The notes beneath the pieces are model-generated. The model made no database searches, had not been told where the DNA came from, and saw nothing but the letters and a program-made list of their open reading frames with translations. Below are positions 43,940-52,506 of a stretch of DNA of 64,000 nucleotides, piece by piece. The position numbers and the translations under genes are program-made. Origin of the DNA: Deltaproteobacteria bacterium (GTDB taxonomy: Bacteria; Myxococcota_C; UBA6777); the NCBI GenBank assembly GCA_006226375.1, contig SBHC01000077.1, positions 124,001-188,000 of the forward strand. Reading direction: 5' to 3'. Each line of letters opens with the position of its first letter. The first letter of the stretch is position 1.

Positions 43940-45085
43940 ATGCTCAAACGTCTTCGTTCCTTGGAGCGGTGGATTCGGGACAAGCATTTTGATACATGGT
44001 TGCCCGGCTACACCCGCCAATCCCTCTCGCAATGGTTTTCACCTGCCCCCCAAGTCCAAGGACCCCGGCATCTGATCTTTGCTTTGTGCGACCACTACGA
44101 GCCGATGTGGGGTGGGGACGTCCCTGAGCACATCAGCGACGGTCGCGTGAAAGCTTGGGAAGAGCAGTATCCCAAGATGGCAGGTGAGTTTCGCGACGCC
44201 GATGACAAGCACCCTCAGTACAGCTTCTTCTTTCCTGGCGAGGATTACCAACCTCACTTTTTGGAGCGACTGGCACGTCTGGTTGAGGGCGACTGGGGAG
44301 AGGTTGAGCTGCATCTTCACCATGACAACGACACAGAAGAGTCCCTCCGTGCCTTGCTCATGACGTCGTTGGACCAGTTTGCATCGCACGGTCATATCTC
44401 CCGAGGCGATGACGGCTCGTACCAGTATGCTTTCATCCACGGCAACTGGTGCCTTGCCAACTCCAGGAACGATGGCCGCTACTGTGGGGTGGACGCTGAA
44501 CTCCCGCTTTTGTTTGACACAGGCTGTTACGCCGACTTTACCTTCCCGGCAGCGCCCAGCGAGTGCCAACCCAACATCGTAAACCAGATCTACTGGCCCA
44601 CAGGTGACATCTCGCAGCGGCGTGCTTATGAGCAAGGTGAGCGAGCCAAGGTTGGCAAGTCGTATGACGATCGCTTGCTTATGATCCAGGGTCCTTTGGC
44701 GTTGAGCTTCCGGAAACACAAAGTTCCCTTCCGGATCGAGGGATCGCACTTGACAGCCACCGATCCTCCCTCTCTTGCCCGAGTTCAGCGGTGGGTCCAG
44801 CAGAACATCCACGTCGAAGGGCGCCCCGAGTGGGTTTTTGTGAAAGTGCATACTCATGGTGCACCGGAAGATGTTGCTGAAAGCCTACTTGGCGACGGCG
44901 GCCGGGCCCTCCATCAGGCGTTGACCACACATTACAACGATGGATCATCCTGGGTTCTTCATTACACAACGGCCCGTGAAATGTACAACATCGCGCGGGC
45001 TGCCATGGATGGAAAAACAGGCAACCCCAACGACTATCGTGACTTCATCATCCCTCCTCCGCCCCTGAAGCAAGCCAAATCCTAA
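43940..45085 (+). CDS. Polysaccharide-deacetylase-like protein
   Basis: A 381-residue predicted cytoplasmic or peripheral enzyme of the glycoside hydrolase/deacetylase superfamily. A metal-site Asp may be in LIFALCDHYEPMWGG and the paired His in EVELHLHHDND. The sugar-binding turn GHISRGDDGSYQYAFIHGNW and later VKVHTHGAPEDVAE give further His residues. No signal peptide is seen, so it is not a typical secreted chitin-type deacetylase. It may modify a precursor or act on the exopolysaccharide cluster product. It follows the STAS gene after 73 bases, probably in the same transcript. The enzymatic assignment is based on motif spacing only. Confidence 0.7.
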   Translation: MLKRLRSLERWIRDKHFDTWLPGYTRQSLSQWFSPAPQVQGPRHLIFALCDHYEPMWGGDVPEHISDGRVKAWEEQYPKMAGEFRDADDKHPQYSFFFPGEDYQPHFLERLARLVEGDWGEVELHLHHDNDTEESLRALLMTSLDQFASHGHISRGDDGSYQYAFIHGNWCLANSRNDGRYCGVDAELPLLFDTGCYADFTFPAAPSECQPNIVNQIYWPTGDISQRRAYEQGERAKVGKSYDDRLLMIQGPLALSFRKHKVPFRIEGSHLTATDPPSLARVQRWVQQNIHVEGRPEWVFVKVHTHGAPEDVAESLLGDGGRALHQALTTHYNDGSSWVLHYTTAREMYNIARAAMDGKTGNPNDYRDFIIPPPPLKQAKS

Positions 45086-45419
45086 CGGCCCTTCCTTTCA
45101 CGTCGTCACTTTCTGTCTTCTCTTGCTGTCATCTATCCCTACAATTTTGAAAAGCTTTGCTGCCCATTGTTGGTTGCCCTGTACTTTTCTTGAAATTCTT
45201 TGTAACCAGACGTGGGTGGAACCATACTTTTCTTTGATTGGTGAGAAGAATCGATCTCCTCGGAGAAGCGGCTTTTTCACAAGAGGGAACAAGATCAGTG
45301 TGGCCGTTGTTTTTTACGGTATGAACTTGTCATCCTATTAAATCGTGGATATACATGTCGATAGACGTATGGTTGTGAGCCTGAATAGACTTTGTTGGTT
45401 TTGCGAGGCACACAGGAAT
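45086..45419. other. Intergenic region, T-rich, no gene seen
   Basis: About 330 bases between the deacetylase-like gene and the small lipoprotein leader. It is T-rich, with a short palindrome TCTCC-TC-GGAGA near 45258-45270 followed by a T-run (CGGCTTTTTC), possibly the terminator of the polysaccharide genes. No coding potential was found. The promoter of the small lipoprotein presumably lies here but no clear -35/-10 pair stands out. Confidence 0.4.
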
Positions 45420-45447
45420 TCTCCCTAAGACGGGAGACATTTTTTTG
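45420..45447 (+). terminator. Terminator-like hairpin in the leader of the small lipoprotein
   Basis: TCTCCC-TAAGAC-GGGAGA followed by CATTTTTTT, all within 45 bases before the start codon. A complete intrinsic-terminator shape directly before the Shine-Dalgarno suggests attenuation or simply termination of an upstream transcript. The loop AAGAC can also pair with GTCTT next to the Shine-Dalgarno. Confidence 0.55.
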
Positions 45448-45462
45448 AGAGGAGTCTTTGCT

Positions 45463-45663
45463 ATGAAGTGGATGCGATTTGTGACTGTTGGGGTGTTTGC
45501 CCTCTTGCTCGGCGTTGGAAGCTTGACCTACACGGCCTGTGGCGGAAGCACAGACACCAACAACAACACGACCCAAGACGGTGGAACCACCAAAGATGCT
45601 GGTGAAACCCAAGATACAACCACCACCCAAGATGAGCCGCCAACTTCCCGCCCTGGAGGTTGA
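45463..45663 (+). CDS. Small Thr/Asn/Asp-rich lipoprotein
   Basis: A 66-residue lipoprotein. The signal MKWMRFVTVGVFALLLGV ends at TYTAC, and the mature part is wholly low complexity (TDTNNNTTQDGGTTKDAGET and similar). AGGAG lies eight bases before the ATG. It is enclosed by a leader hairpin and a downstream terminator, so it can be made as a stand-alone, abundant short transcript. It could be a structural surface lipoprotein or a decaying remnant of a longer one; the sequence gives no function. Confidence 0.72.
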   Translation: MKWMRFVTVGVFALLLGVGSLTYTACGGSTDTNNNTTQDGGTTKDAGETQDTTTTQDEPPTSRPGG

Positions 45664-45686
45664 TGTTCACTGGGTTCGGTGACAGA

Positions 45687-45725
45687 CAGGGGGTCTAGAC
45701 CTGACAGGTTTTGCCCCCTGTTTTT
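45687..45725 (+). terminator. Rho-independent terminator after the small lipoprotein
   Basis: CAGGGGG (45687-45693) pairs with CCCCCTG (45714-45720), with an inner stem ACCTG-A-CAGGT, and TTTTTG follows directly. It lies 24 bases after the stop codon and separates the small lipoprotein from the DUF547 gene. Confidence 0.8.
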
Positions 45726-45804
45726 GTATCTGCTCCCCGCCTCTCCGGTTGTTGGGAGCATCTCTATCTTTCTTCTCTTTGTGGCTTTGTTTGAGGTGAT
45801 TCTC

Positions 45805-46668
45805 ATGAGGGTTCTAGTTTTGCTTGTGGCGCTCTGCGTGACTCTTACAGGTTGTTTCGAAAATTTCTATCTACCGCCTGTGAAGCAAACCGATCTTGGG
45901 GGCAATGAGTCCAAAGATTGGCAGTCGGATTACAGCACCCTCTTGCAAAAGTATGTTCATCCCACCGACGGCCTCGTGGATTACCCAGGCTTGTTCAAAG
46001 AGAAAGCCACCCTTGACTCGATTCTTCTCGCTCTGAAGACCGTCGATCGCAGCGGCTGGGACGACAACCAAAAGCTGGCCTTCTGGATCAACGCCTACAA
46101 CATCGCCATGATGTGGAACATCTTGGATACCATGGCGACCGAAGGCGAAAATGTCTTTGAGACCAAGAAAGTCATTGATTTTGAACAATTGTATTTCAAG
46201 ACGTCGCGGTTTACGATCGCGGGTCTACAGCTCTCCCTCAACGAGCTGGAGTACGGCATCATTCGTCGTGACTCCACTTACACCTCCAAGTTGAAGGAAG
46301 AAGATCTGGTCTCCATCCTCCGCCCTGAGATTCACGCCGCTGTCTCTTGCGCTGCGATATCCTGCCCTCCCATTCGCAACACCATCTGGAAAGCGGACAC
46401 TGTGGATCAGGAGCTTCGTGATGCATTCAAAAAGGTAATGAACAATCCTAGCTTTGCCACCCTTGATTCTTCAGGAAAACCCAAGGTCTCGATGATCATC
46501 AACTGGTTTTTTGAAGACTTTAAGTTTCAAGGGCAAGAGGTCGGCACGTACTTGGGTTCGTTGGTCGAAAACAGCCAACTTAAAGCGGCACTCGAAGCCG
46601 CTGGCAACGACAAAGACAAGTACATATTCAATGAATACGACTGGAATCTCAACCTCTGGAAGAAGTAG
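45805..46668 (+). CDS. DUF547 family lipoprotein
   Basis: A 287-residue lipoprotein (MRVLVLLVALCVTLTGC, a clean lipobox) carrying a DUF547 domain. The family signature is clear: LAFWINAYNIAMMWNIL, then AAVSCAAISCPPIRN and a C-terminal INWFFEDF. DUF547 is a circularly permuted papain-like fold with conserved Cys and His in many members, but its biochemical role is not settled. The start uses the ATG before the lipobox, preceded by GAGGTGA. Upstream in-frame extension crosses the terminator and is rejected. Convergent with the SulP gene. Confidence 0.9.
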   Translation: MRVLVLLVALCVTLTGCFENFYLPPVKQTDLGGNESKDWQSDYSTLLQKYVHPTDGLVDYPGLFKEKATLDSILLALKTVDRSGWDDNQKLAFWINAYNIAMMWNILDTMATEGENVFETKKVIDFEQLYFKTSRFTIAGLQLSLNELEYGIIRRDSTYTSKLKEEDLVSILRPEIHAAVSCAAISCPPIRNTIWKADTVDQELRDAFKKVMNNPSFATLDSSGKPKVSMIINWFFEDFKFQGQEVGTYLGSLVENSQLKAALEAAGNDKDKYIFNEYDWNLNLWKK

Positions 46669-46713
46669 TCCAGGAATCTGAGTGGGCAAACTTAAGGGGG
46701 AGAGTTGGGGGCT

Positions 46714-48441
46714 TTAGTCGTCTTGTTCCAGGTCGAGGAGCTGCCTGTTCTGGATCCGGATGGACTCGTTGTGCGCTCCAAGTGGGAGCATGTTGTCCAA
46801 CCCTCGCACTTCAATCTCGCGGTCTTTGAACAAGGAGGCTGAGCCCAGCACCGCCTCACAAGCCGTGTGGTCCACGATGAAGGCTTTGTTTCGGATGTCA
46901 ATGACAACCTTTTTGGATTGCGGGTCGAGCTTGTAGAGGTGCTCTCGCAGCCTGTACGAGTTGAAACAGACAAGAGGGGCGTTGATCTGAAGCGTGGTCA
47001 CGCCGTCTTGCGAGGTGTCCTCCTGGATCGGGTCGCGGAACATGCCTCGGATGAGCGCCCACGAATTGACCGCTTCTTTGGATTGACGGGCTTCTTTCCG
47101 TGCGTAGTAGGCCAACAGCACGAGCTTGGCTCCGGTTCCTACAAACACACCCACAAGAAGGTCGGTGAGGAGTGTGGTCACAATAGTGATGGTGTAGAGC
47201 ACCAATTGCTCTCGGCCAATGTGTGCCATGTGTCTTGCGATGGCGGGGTGAGCCATCTTCCAGCCTGTGTAAATCAGGATACCGCCCAGCGCTGCCGTGG
47301 GAATCAAGGAGATGAGACCTGGAGCAATGAACAGGAAGGTGAGGAGCATCATCGCGTTCACGAAGTTACTCCAGAGCGTGCGGCCGCCGGCTTCGATGTT
47401 CGTTTTGCTCTTGACTCCTCCCGGAATCACGGTGAGTCCGCCGACCAAGCTCGACACCATGTTGGAGAGACCCATCGCAAACAACACGCGGTCTGGGTCT
47501 GACGTGCGCTTGAATGGGTCAACCCGGTCAATCGCTTGCGCGGTGGCGAGGGACTCCACACCGTCAATCAACAAGAGGGTCACGGTTCCCATCGCGACGG
47601 CTCCCCAGATGGAAGAGTCGCCAAGAACCTCACTGAAGGCTGGAAGGTGAATCCCTGAAAAAGGGTTGGCTGGAACCTGAATCAACAGACGAGGGTCGAG
47701 CTTGCCCAGGCCAAACATGGCTCCCATCGGCACTGCCACTGCAACACCCCAAAGGTGAGGAGGAATGGCCCGGAATATCTTGTACTTCTTGGCCCACTTG
47801 CTGGTCGCAGCAAACATCACCACGAGAGTTGCAATTCCCACAATGGCGGCAGGTTGGATGCTGTACCTTACCCAGCTGGGGATGTGGGAGACGTAGTCCA
47901 CGAACCCATGAGGGTGACCCGTTTCCAGGGTTCCTATCGTGAGCGGGATGGCCTTGACCAGGATGAGGACGCCGATGGCTGCAAGCATCCCTTCCACCAC
48001 AGCAGCCGGAAAGGACGCTGCAAACTTGGCAAGTCCGGTGCGGGCGATGATCATCTGCAACACCCCAACCATGAAGATGACAACAAGCAGTTTGTAGTAC
48101 CCTGCGCCTACAGAGTGAGCGTTTCCTGCTCCACCCAGGCTTGTCATGATGGCGACCAGTGCTGGAGCCAGACCCGCTGCCGGGCCGCTGATGGTCATGT
48201 AGGAGCCGCCCAAGGCGGGGTAAATCAAACCTGCGATAATCGCCGAGATCAAACCGTAAACGGGCGGAGCACCCGATGCGATGGCGATACCTGAAGAGAG
48301 GGGCAGTGATACTAGCGATACAACAATCCCTGCGACAAGGTCATGTTTCCAGTGTCGAAGACCCTTCCATCCGTTAACAGGGACTTCTTCTGTGTGTACG
48401 TCTTGCTTTGCGGGTGAGCCCGCTTTTGTAGATTCTGACAT
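46714..48441 (-). CDS. SulP-family anion transporter
   Basis: A 575-residue inner-membrane transporter of the SulP/SLC26 family, which carries sulfate, bicarbonate or other anions. The N-terminal signature (DLVAGIVVSLVSLPLSSGIA, GLISAIIAGLIYPALGGSY) and the middle PGGVKSKTNIEAGGRTLWSN are present. About eleven helices precede a C-terminal STAS-like domain (TLQINAPLVCFNSYRLREHL to GLDNMLPLG). The glycine-rich SGPAAGLAPALVAI region is typical of bicarbonate-type members such as BicA, but substrate is not decided. GGAGGAAT before the ATG at 48441 supports the start. It stands alone, convergent with the DUF547 gene. Confidence 0.92.
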   Translation of the reverse strand: MSESTKAGSPAKQDVHTEEVPVNGWKGLRHWKHDLVAGIVVSLVSLPLSSGIAIASGAPPVYGLISAIIAGLIYPALGGSYMTISGPAAGLAPALVAIMTSLGGAGNAHSVGAGYYKLLVVIFMVGVLQMIIARTGLAKFAASFPAAVVEGMLAAIGVLILVKAIPLTIGTLETGHPHGFVDYVSHIPSWVRYSIQPAAIVGIATLVVMFAATSKWAKKYKIFRAIPPHLWGVAVAVPMGAMFGLGKLDPRLLIQVPANPFSGIHLPAFSEVLGDSSIWGAVAMGTVTLLLIDGVESLATAQAIDRVDPFKRTSDPDRVLFAMGLSNMVSSLVGGLTVIPGGVKSKTNIEAGGRTLWSNFVNAMMLLTFLFIAPGLISLIPTAALGGILIYTGWKMAHPAIARHMAHIGREQLVLYTITIVTTLLTDLLVGVFVGTGAKLVLLAYYARKEARQSKEAVNSWALIRGMFRDPIQEDTSQDGVTTLQINAPLVCFNSYRLREHLYKLDPQSKKVVIDIRNKAFIVDHTACEAVLGSASLFKDREIEVRGLDNMLPLGAHNESIRIQNRQLLDLEQDD

Positions 48442-48525
48442 GAGGGGATTCCTCCTGTATTTGTGTTGAAGCATGGTGCGTCAATGCGAAACATCACATC
48501 GCAGCGACGCAAAAAGGGAAGATGC

Positions 48526-48921
48526 TCAACACACAGGAGGGGCTCTGGGACGGGCTGACCGGCGAACGAGGGAAGAGGGAAGCCGGAAATGGGTGGCTCT
48601 TGGAAAGCTGGAGGTGTCACGGGACAGTTCTGTGAAGAAGAACCACAGACAAAGGAAGCTGACAACGCGGGAGTGTGTGTCTTCTGCTTCGGGAGTGGGT
48701 GGATTGCCTCCCACCACAAAAGCGACGGATGTTTTGCTAAAGCCAAAGACATCCGTTTCAGACTCTTCTTCCTCCAACTCCAACGCTTCTGCCGTGAATT
48801 TGGGAGGAACGTTGTTGCCGTATTCCGCGACAAAGAAGCATCCCAAGCACAAAAGGATCCCAACCATCCAGAACCGGATGTTGATGAGACGCCATGCCGT
48901 GGAATTTGTAAGTAGCTTCAT
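48526..48921 (-). CDS. Doubtful small membrane protein
   Basis: A possible 131-residue protein with one good N-terminal membrane helix (FWMVGILLCLGCFFVAEYG) and an acidic middle (LELEEEESETDVFGFSKTS). The C-terminal third is Arg/Pro-rich and unlike its neighbours, and no clear Shine-Dalgarno precedes the ATG. Open frames exist on both strands here, so coding is uncertain. It would lie between the OMP gene and the SulP transporter on the same strand. No family is recognised. Confidence 0.35.
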   Translation of the reverse strand: MKLLTNSTAWRLINIRFWMVGILLCLGCFFVAEYGNNVPPKFTAEALELEEEESETDVFGFSKTSVAFVVGGNPPTPEAEDTHSRVVSFLCLWFFFTELSRDTSSFPRATHFRLPSSLVRRSARPRAPPVC

Positions 48922-49039
48922 TGTAGCGAGTGAGCCTAACGTTGTTGTTTCGTATTCACATCATTGTGATGCTTGAAACAAGATGCAACACTTCTGCTAA
49001 CGAAAAAAAACGGAAGTGTCAAGATCTGGGGAACATATT

Positions 49040-49903
49040 CTACTTGTTGTAGGAAATCCCCAACGCGACGCTGTGTCCCATGGACGCATTTTTCGCCCAC
49101 ACTGTCGCATCGTATGACACCTCAATCGCAAGGCCTTTCCACACAGGGAGGTAAAAGCCAGGTCCTACCGTGACGAAGCTTTGGGTGAAGGTGTCATCGC
49201 CAAGAGCAATGGTACCTCGGACGTTGGCGGTCATAATCAAACGACGCCAAAAGGTCCAGCCGAGTTGGAAGTTAAACACAAACGTGTCAAGGAACGAACG
49301 TCCTGGGTCTTGTCCCATAAAAACTTCGGTTCGGAACCGGTATCCGACCTCGGCAAAGGTATACAAGGGTGTGCGAGGGATGGCGCCGCCGATGGAATAC
49401 CAAAGGGTAGCGTCAAGCTGGCCGTCGCCATGTACCGGAAACCGTGAACCTACATCAGGGTAGCGGTCGGTGAAGGTGTTGATGTCGTACATGGGGATCC
49501 AAAAGTTCAGTCGCACTGCCATCACCACAGGCATTTTGAACTGGGGCATCCATTGCAGACCAAGCTGTGCATCAGCCGGGCTTCCCTGCGTAAAACGTGC
49601 GCCGTCACTGAAGGCGTTGATCGCTACGGTGTAGGGTAGGTTGCCTATCACTTGCAAGCCGCCGTAAATCCCCACTTCAAAGTACGCTGAGGTGGTGATG
49701 CCTGTGTAAAAGACGTCGTCTTGGAAGACACCTTGTGCGTTCCGGAAGCCGTTCGCCAGAAAGACGTTTTGGTTCAGCTTCACATAGAAACCGCCTGTGT
49801 CTTTGCTCCAAGGACCAGCTTGGGCAAGGGTGGGGAGCATCCAGAGAGTGCATGCACAGACGAAGAGGAACATGCGAATGGACTTGGAACATGAGCTTCG
49901 CAC
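49040..49903 (-). CDS. Predicted outer-membrane beta-barrel protein
   Basis: A 287-residue secreted protein with a signal peptide (FLFVCACTLWMLPTLAQA) and a barrel-like run of alternating residues (GGFYVKLNQNVFLANGFRN, TLWYSIGGAIP, FVFNFQLGWTFWRRLIMTAN, ending HSVALGISYNK). It resembles the loosely defined group annotated as MetA-pathway or transporter-type outer-membrane proteins. About twelve strands can be counted by eye. The GTG at 49903 has AAGGA nine bases before it and is preferred over the ATG ten codons later, which has none. It is a single gene, on the same strand as the SulP gene 600 bases downstream. Role unknown. Confidence 0.75.
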   Translation of the reverse strand: MRSSCSKSIRMFLFVCACTLWMLPTLAQAGPWSKDTGGFYVKLNQNVFLANGFRNAQGVFQDDVFYTGITTSAYFEVGIYGGLQVIGNLPYTVAINAFSDGARFTQGSPADAQLGLQWMPQFKMPVVMAVRLNFWIPMYDINTFTDRYPDVGSRFPVHGDGQLDATLWYSIGGAIPRTPLYTFAEVGYRFRTEVFMGQDPGRSFLDTFVFNFQLGWTFWRRLIMTANVRGTIALGDDTFTQSFVTVGPGFYLPVWKGLAIEVSYDATVWAKNASMGHSVALGISYNK

Positions 49904-50014
49904 GGGCTTGGATCCTTCTATTGGGTAGGTCGCCGGATGACGCGGCAGTGATTCTTCAAAGGGAGGCAGGACACAAAGTCGGCTCCCTGTATGTATGGAA
50001 GAGGGGCTTGTTGG

Positions 50015-50944
50015 TTACTGGGTTTTTTCCAGTGGGTAGCTGGCGGCAGGAGCTGCGGCCCACTCCCACATCGAACCGGCGTAGTTCTTTACGTTGGTAA
50101 ATCCCATATCTAGCATGACAAACGCCAGCCAGCCCGAACGAATTCCACCGGTGCAATAGACCACAACAGGGCGACCGGGTTCTGCGCCGAGCTTCTTGAG
50201 AGTTTGTAGCATCTCAGCCTTGGGCTTGAGGTAACCCATGCTGTTGAGGAGGCTTTGAAAGTGCAGATGGACTGCGCCTGGAATGTGACCTCCGCGCGAC
50301 TCTCCGTATGGCGTTTGTCCCTGGTACTCACGAAGCTCCCTTGTGTCGATGACCGTCACCGACTTGGGCACCGCCTTGTCCTTTACGACGAGCTTTTGCA
50401 GGTTGTCGCGGTTGATCGCATAGGTCGTGGTTTGCTGAACGGTGAAGTTGCCTTTGGCGGGAGACTCTTCTGCCTTGGAGGTGGGCACACCAGCTTGGAC
50501 TAGCGCGAGATAGCCGCCGTCCACGATGTACACTTTGGAGTGACCGAACACCCGAAGCATCCAGGCGATCCGTCCTTCTTCGCCCCATCCTTTGGCCGGA
50601 CTCCCGTACACGACCACCGCCTTGTCTTTGCTTACCCCGAGAGTTTGGAGGCGTTGGTTGAGGGTTGTTGTGCTCTGAAGCAGCTTGCCCTGGTTGGGTG
50701 CTTTCGACTCCGAAAAGTGTTGCCAGGTCGTGTGGACCGCCTTTGCAATGTGAAGCTTCTTGAAGTGGGCGTTGTCCCGGACGTCGATGAACAAGGCTCC
50801 TTCATCGTGCATCGCTTTGGCTTGTTGGCCCGTCAACACCCAACCTTTGGTGCTGGTGTAGGGCTTGCCCTGGGGCTGCTCAATGGTCGCAAAACATCCA
50901 ACAAAAAAGGTCACAAAACCAGCCAACCAGGCATGACGTAACAT
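50015..50944 (-). CDS. Tandem-rhodanese lipoprotein (sulfurtransferase-like)
   Basis: A 309-residue predicted envelope sulfurtransferase. The signal (MLRHAWLAGFVTFFVGC) ends at a lipidation Cys. Two rhodanese domains follow. The first (ALFIDVRDNAHFKKLHIAKA) has VVVYGSPAKGWGEEGR in the active-loop place, with no Cys, so it is structural. The second (SVTVIDTRELREYQGQTPYG) has a complete loop CTGGIRSG at about residue 264 and should carry persulfide chemistry. This is the usual arrangement of thiosulfate/mercaptopyruvate sulfurtransferases. The ATG at 50944, with AGAGGA nine bases upstream, is chosen from three near starts. Periplasmic location is unusual but known. Confidence 0.88.
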   Translation of the reverse strand: MLRHAWLAGFVTFFVGCFATIEQPQGKPYTSTKGWVLTGQQAKAMHDEGALFIDVRDNAHFKKLHIAKAVHTTWQHFSESKAPNQGKLLQSTTTLNQRLQTLGVSKDKAVVVYGSPAKGWGEEGRIAWMLRVFGHSKVYIVDGGYLALVQAGVPTSKAEESPAKGNFTVQQTTTYAINRDNLQKLVVKDKAVPKSVTVIDTRELREYQGQTPYGESRGGHIPGAVHLHFQSLLNSMGYLKPKAEMLQTLKKLGAEPGRPVVVYCTGGIRSGWLAFVMLDMGFTNVKNYAGSMWEWAAAPAASYPLEKTQ

Positions 50945-51182
50945 CAGGTACATTCCTCTCATCGCTACAAAATCTTCCGTGAGGTACTCAGTCCTAGAAC
51001 GTGGGAACCGCGGGATCTCTTCCACAGAACGATCTTCCTCATTCCCAGTCCACGCATACTTGTATGACCGTTGGTACAAACGGTTACGTGGGAGGCGAGA
51101 TTTTTCGGGTGGATGCTGGGTGGAGATACTGTTGTTCTATTTCTATGTAAGGAGTTCAATCAAAAAAAAGCGGTATGCAAAC

Positions 51183-51239
51183 AGCCTGAGCAGGCTAAAC
51201 TCGTTTTGCCTCTACCCATGTTGTGTTGATGGCATCGAA
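51183..51239. other. Short hairpin beside the tandem array
   Basis: AGCCTG-AG-CAGGCT at 51183-51196 is a small perfect stem directly left of the 43-nt repeat array. No gene or promoter is seen in the remaining bases. Confidence 0.3.
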
Positions 51240-51480
51240 GACGGTCATGCACCGTCTCGGGGGTGGTCTTGAGGGTATTGGAGACGGTCACATACCGTCT
51301 TGAGGGTAGTCTGAGGGGTGTCGGAGACGGTCCTATACCGTCTCGGGGGTGGTCTGAGAGGTGTCGGAGACGGTCTTACCACGTCTCGGATGAGGCTGAG
51401 GCTCAACAGAGACGGTCCTATACCGTCTCGGGGGTGGTCTGAGGGGTGTCTGAGACGGTCCTGTAACGTCTTTCTCTAGG
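51240..51480. repeat. Six-copy 43-nt tandem repeat, each copy a hairpin
   Basis: GACGGT begins copies at 51240, 51283, 51326, 51369, 51411 and 51454 (spacing 43, 43, 43, 42, 43). Each copy carries an imperfect or perfect dyad GACGGT(N5-7)ACCGTC, best seen in copies three and five (AGACGGTCCTATACCGTCT), followed by a G-rich tail (CGGGGGTGGTCTGAGGGGTG). Copy four is the most diverged and copy six is cut short. There are no unique spacers, so it is not a CRISPR. It lies after the helical-protein gene and before the rhodanese gene on the minus strand. Confidence 0.85.
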
Positions 51481-51516
51481 AAAAACGGTACTTTCTTTGA
51501 GGAGGGGTTCTTCGGA

Positions 51517-52335
51517 CTAGGTGGGGGCCTGGGTTTCGTTGGTTTCGGGTGTCTCTTCAGCCTCTTCGGAGTCGGGGAGCTCTTCGCCACTTTCGGGATC
51601 CACGTCAAGGACAGGACGCTTCCGGGATATCAGATCGGAGATACGACCTTGTTGAAGCTGGAAGGGGGTGAGGAGTTCCTTGCGGGGTTCGGCGTGAGAG
51701 TCGCTGTCGTAGAATTTGCCGAGGATGATCGCAATCATCTGGAGAAGCATGTCCTGGCTTTGGGCTCGGCGGGCGCGAACCGTACCATAGTCCAGCGTGG
51801 GAGCTTGGGAAGCGCTGAACGCCTTGTAGAAGGCCTGGTGACGCGACTTGATGTTGTCCAGCATCGGCTTGAGGCCCAAGCGATTGATGTGGGTGGCAAG
51901 CGTTACGTTGTTGAGGTCGTCCAGCAAGCTCTCCACGTCGGACAGCTCGTCCTCGTAGGGGATCTGGGTGATGGCCTGTAGACCGTTGGGGAAGGCGGTT
52001 TCCAAAATCACCAACGCAGATTGGTAGTGGTCGCTTGTTTCGTCCATGCTGTGTAGGTAGCTTTCACAGTATTTGGAGAGTCCTGACAAGGCACGGTCGA
52101 GGGCGTTGTCCAAGGGGCGGTAGTCGATGGTTTGCTGGCTTGTGCTTCCCTGGCTCTTCCAGCGACGCTCCATTTTCCGGGTGTCCAACTCAAAGGCATG
52201 GGCCTTGTCGATGTGCTGTTCCAAGGCTGTGAAGTTGAGTTTTTGGGCCACCTTCTTGGTTTGACGGTAGACCAACAAACGACGGCCAGATGTGAATTGG
52301 TAGATTTTCAGAAACTGTTGCAAGGATGTGTCCAT
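51517..52335 (-). CDS. Helical protein of unknown function
   Basis: A 272-residue protein with no signal peptide or membrane helix, predicted to be mostly alpha-helical (LQQFLKIYQFTSGRRLLVYR, DVESLLDDLNNVTLATHINR, MLLQMIAIILGKFYDS). The last 40 residues are acidic and Pro/Glu/Thr-rich, looking disordered. Some helices recall DUF6261-type proteins, but I would not assign that. AAGGAG seven bases before the ATG fixes the start at 52335. The 43-nt hairpin array begins 36 bases after its stop and could shape its 3' end. Function unknown. Confidence 0.75.
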   Translation of the reverse strand: MDTSLQQFLKIYQFTSGRRLLVYRQTKKVAQKLNFTALEQHIDKAHAFELDTRKMERRWKSQGSTSQQTIDYRPLDNALDRALSGLSKYCESYLHSMDETSDHYQSALVILETAFPNGLQAITQIPYEDELSDVESLLDDLNNVTLATHINRLGLKPMLDNIKSRHQAFYKAFSASQAPTLDYGTVRARRAQSQDMLLQMIAIILGKFYDSDSHAEPRKELLTPFQLQQGRISDLISRKRPVLDVDPESGEELPDSEEAEETPETNETQAPT

Positions 52336-52506
52336 GTTCTTTCTCCTTTTGTATTGGTGATTACCAAAGGGGAGAGCTAGAACGTGTGACCTTTCTACTT
52401 TGAGGTCGCAGCCCTCCCCGCAATTCGTTGGGTTGTTGCAAATCATGTAGCAAACTTAGTAAGTGTGAAGACTGTTATAACGAGGGCTGGCTTGCGATGC
52501 AAGATT

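Noticed and set aside
48473..48976. 167-codon plus-strand frame
   Set aside because: Low complexity, no Shine-Dalgarno and opposite to another doubtful frame.
51240..51480. CRISPR array
   Set aside because: Whole 43-nt unit repeats without variable spacers, and no cas gene is in the window.
51333..51608. 91-codon minus-strand frame across the 43-nt array
   Set aside because: Pro/Lys-rich product of the tandem repeat in an open phase.
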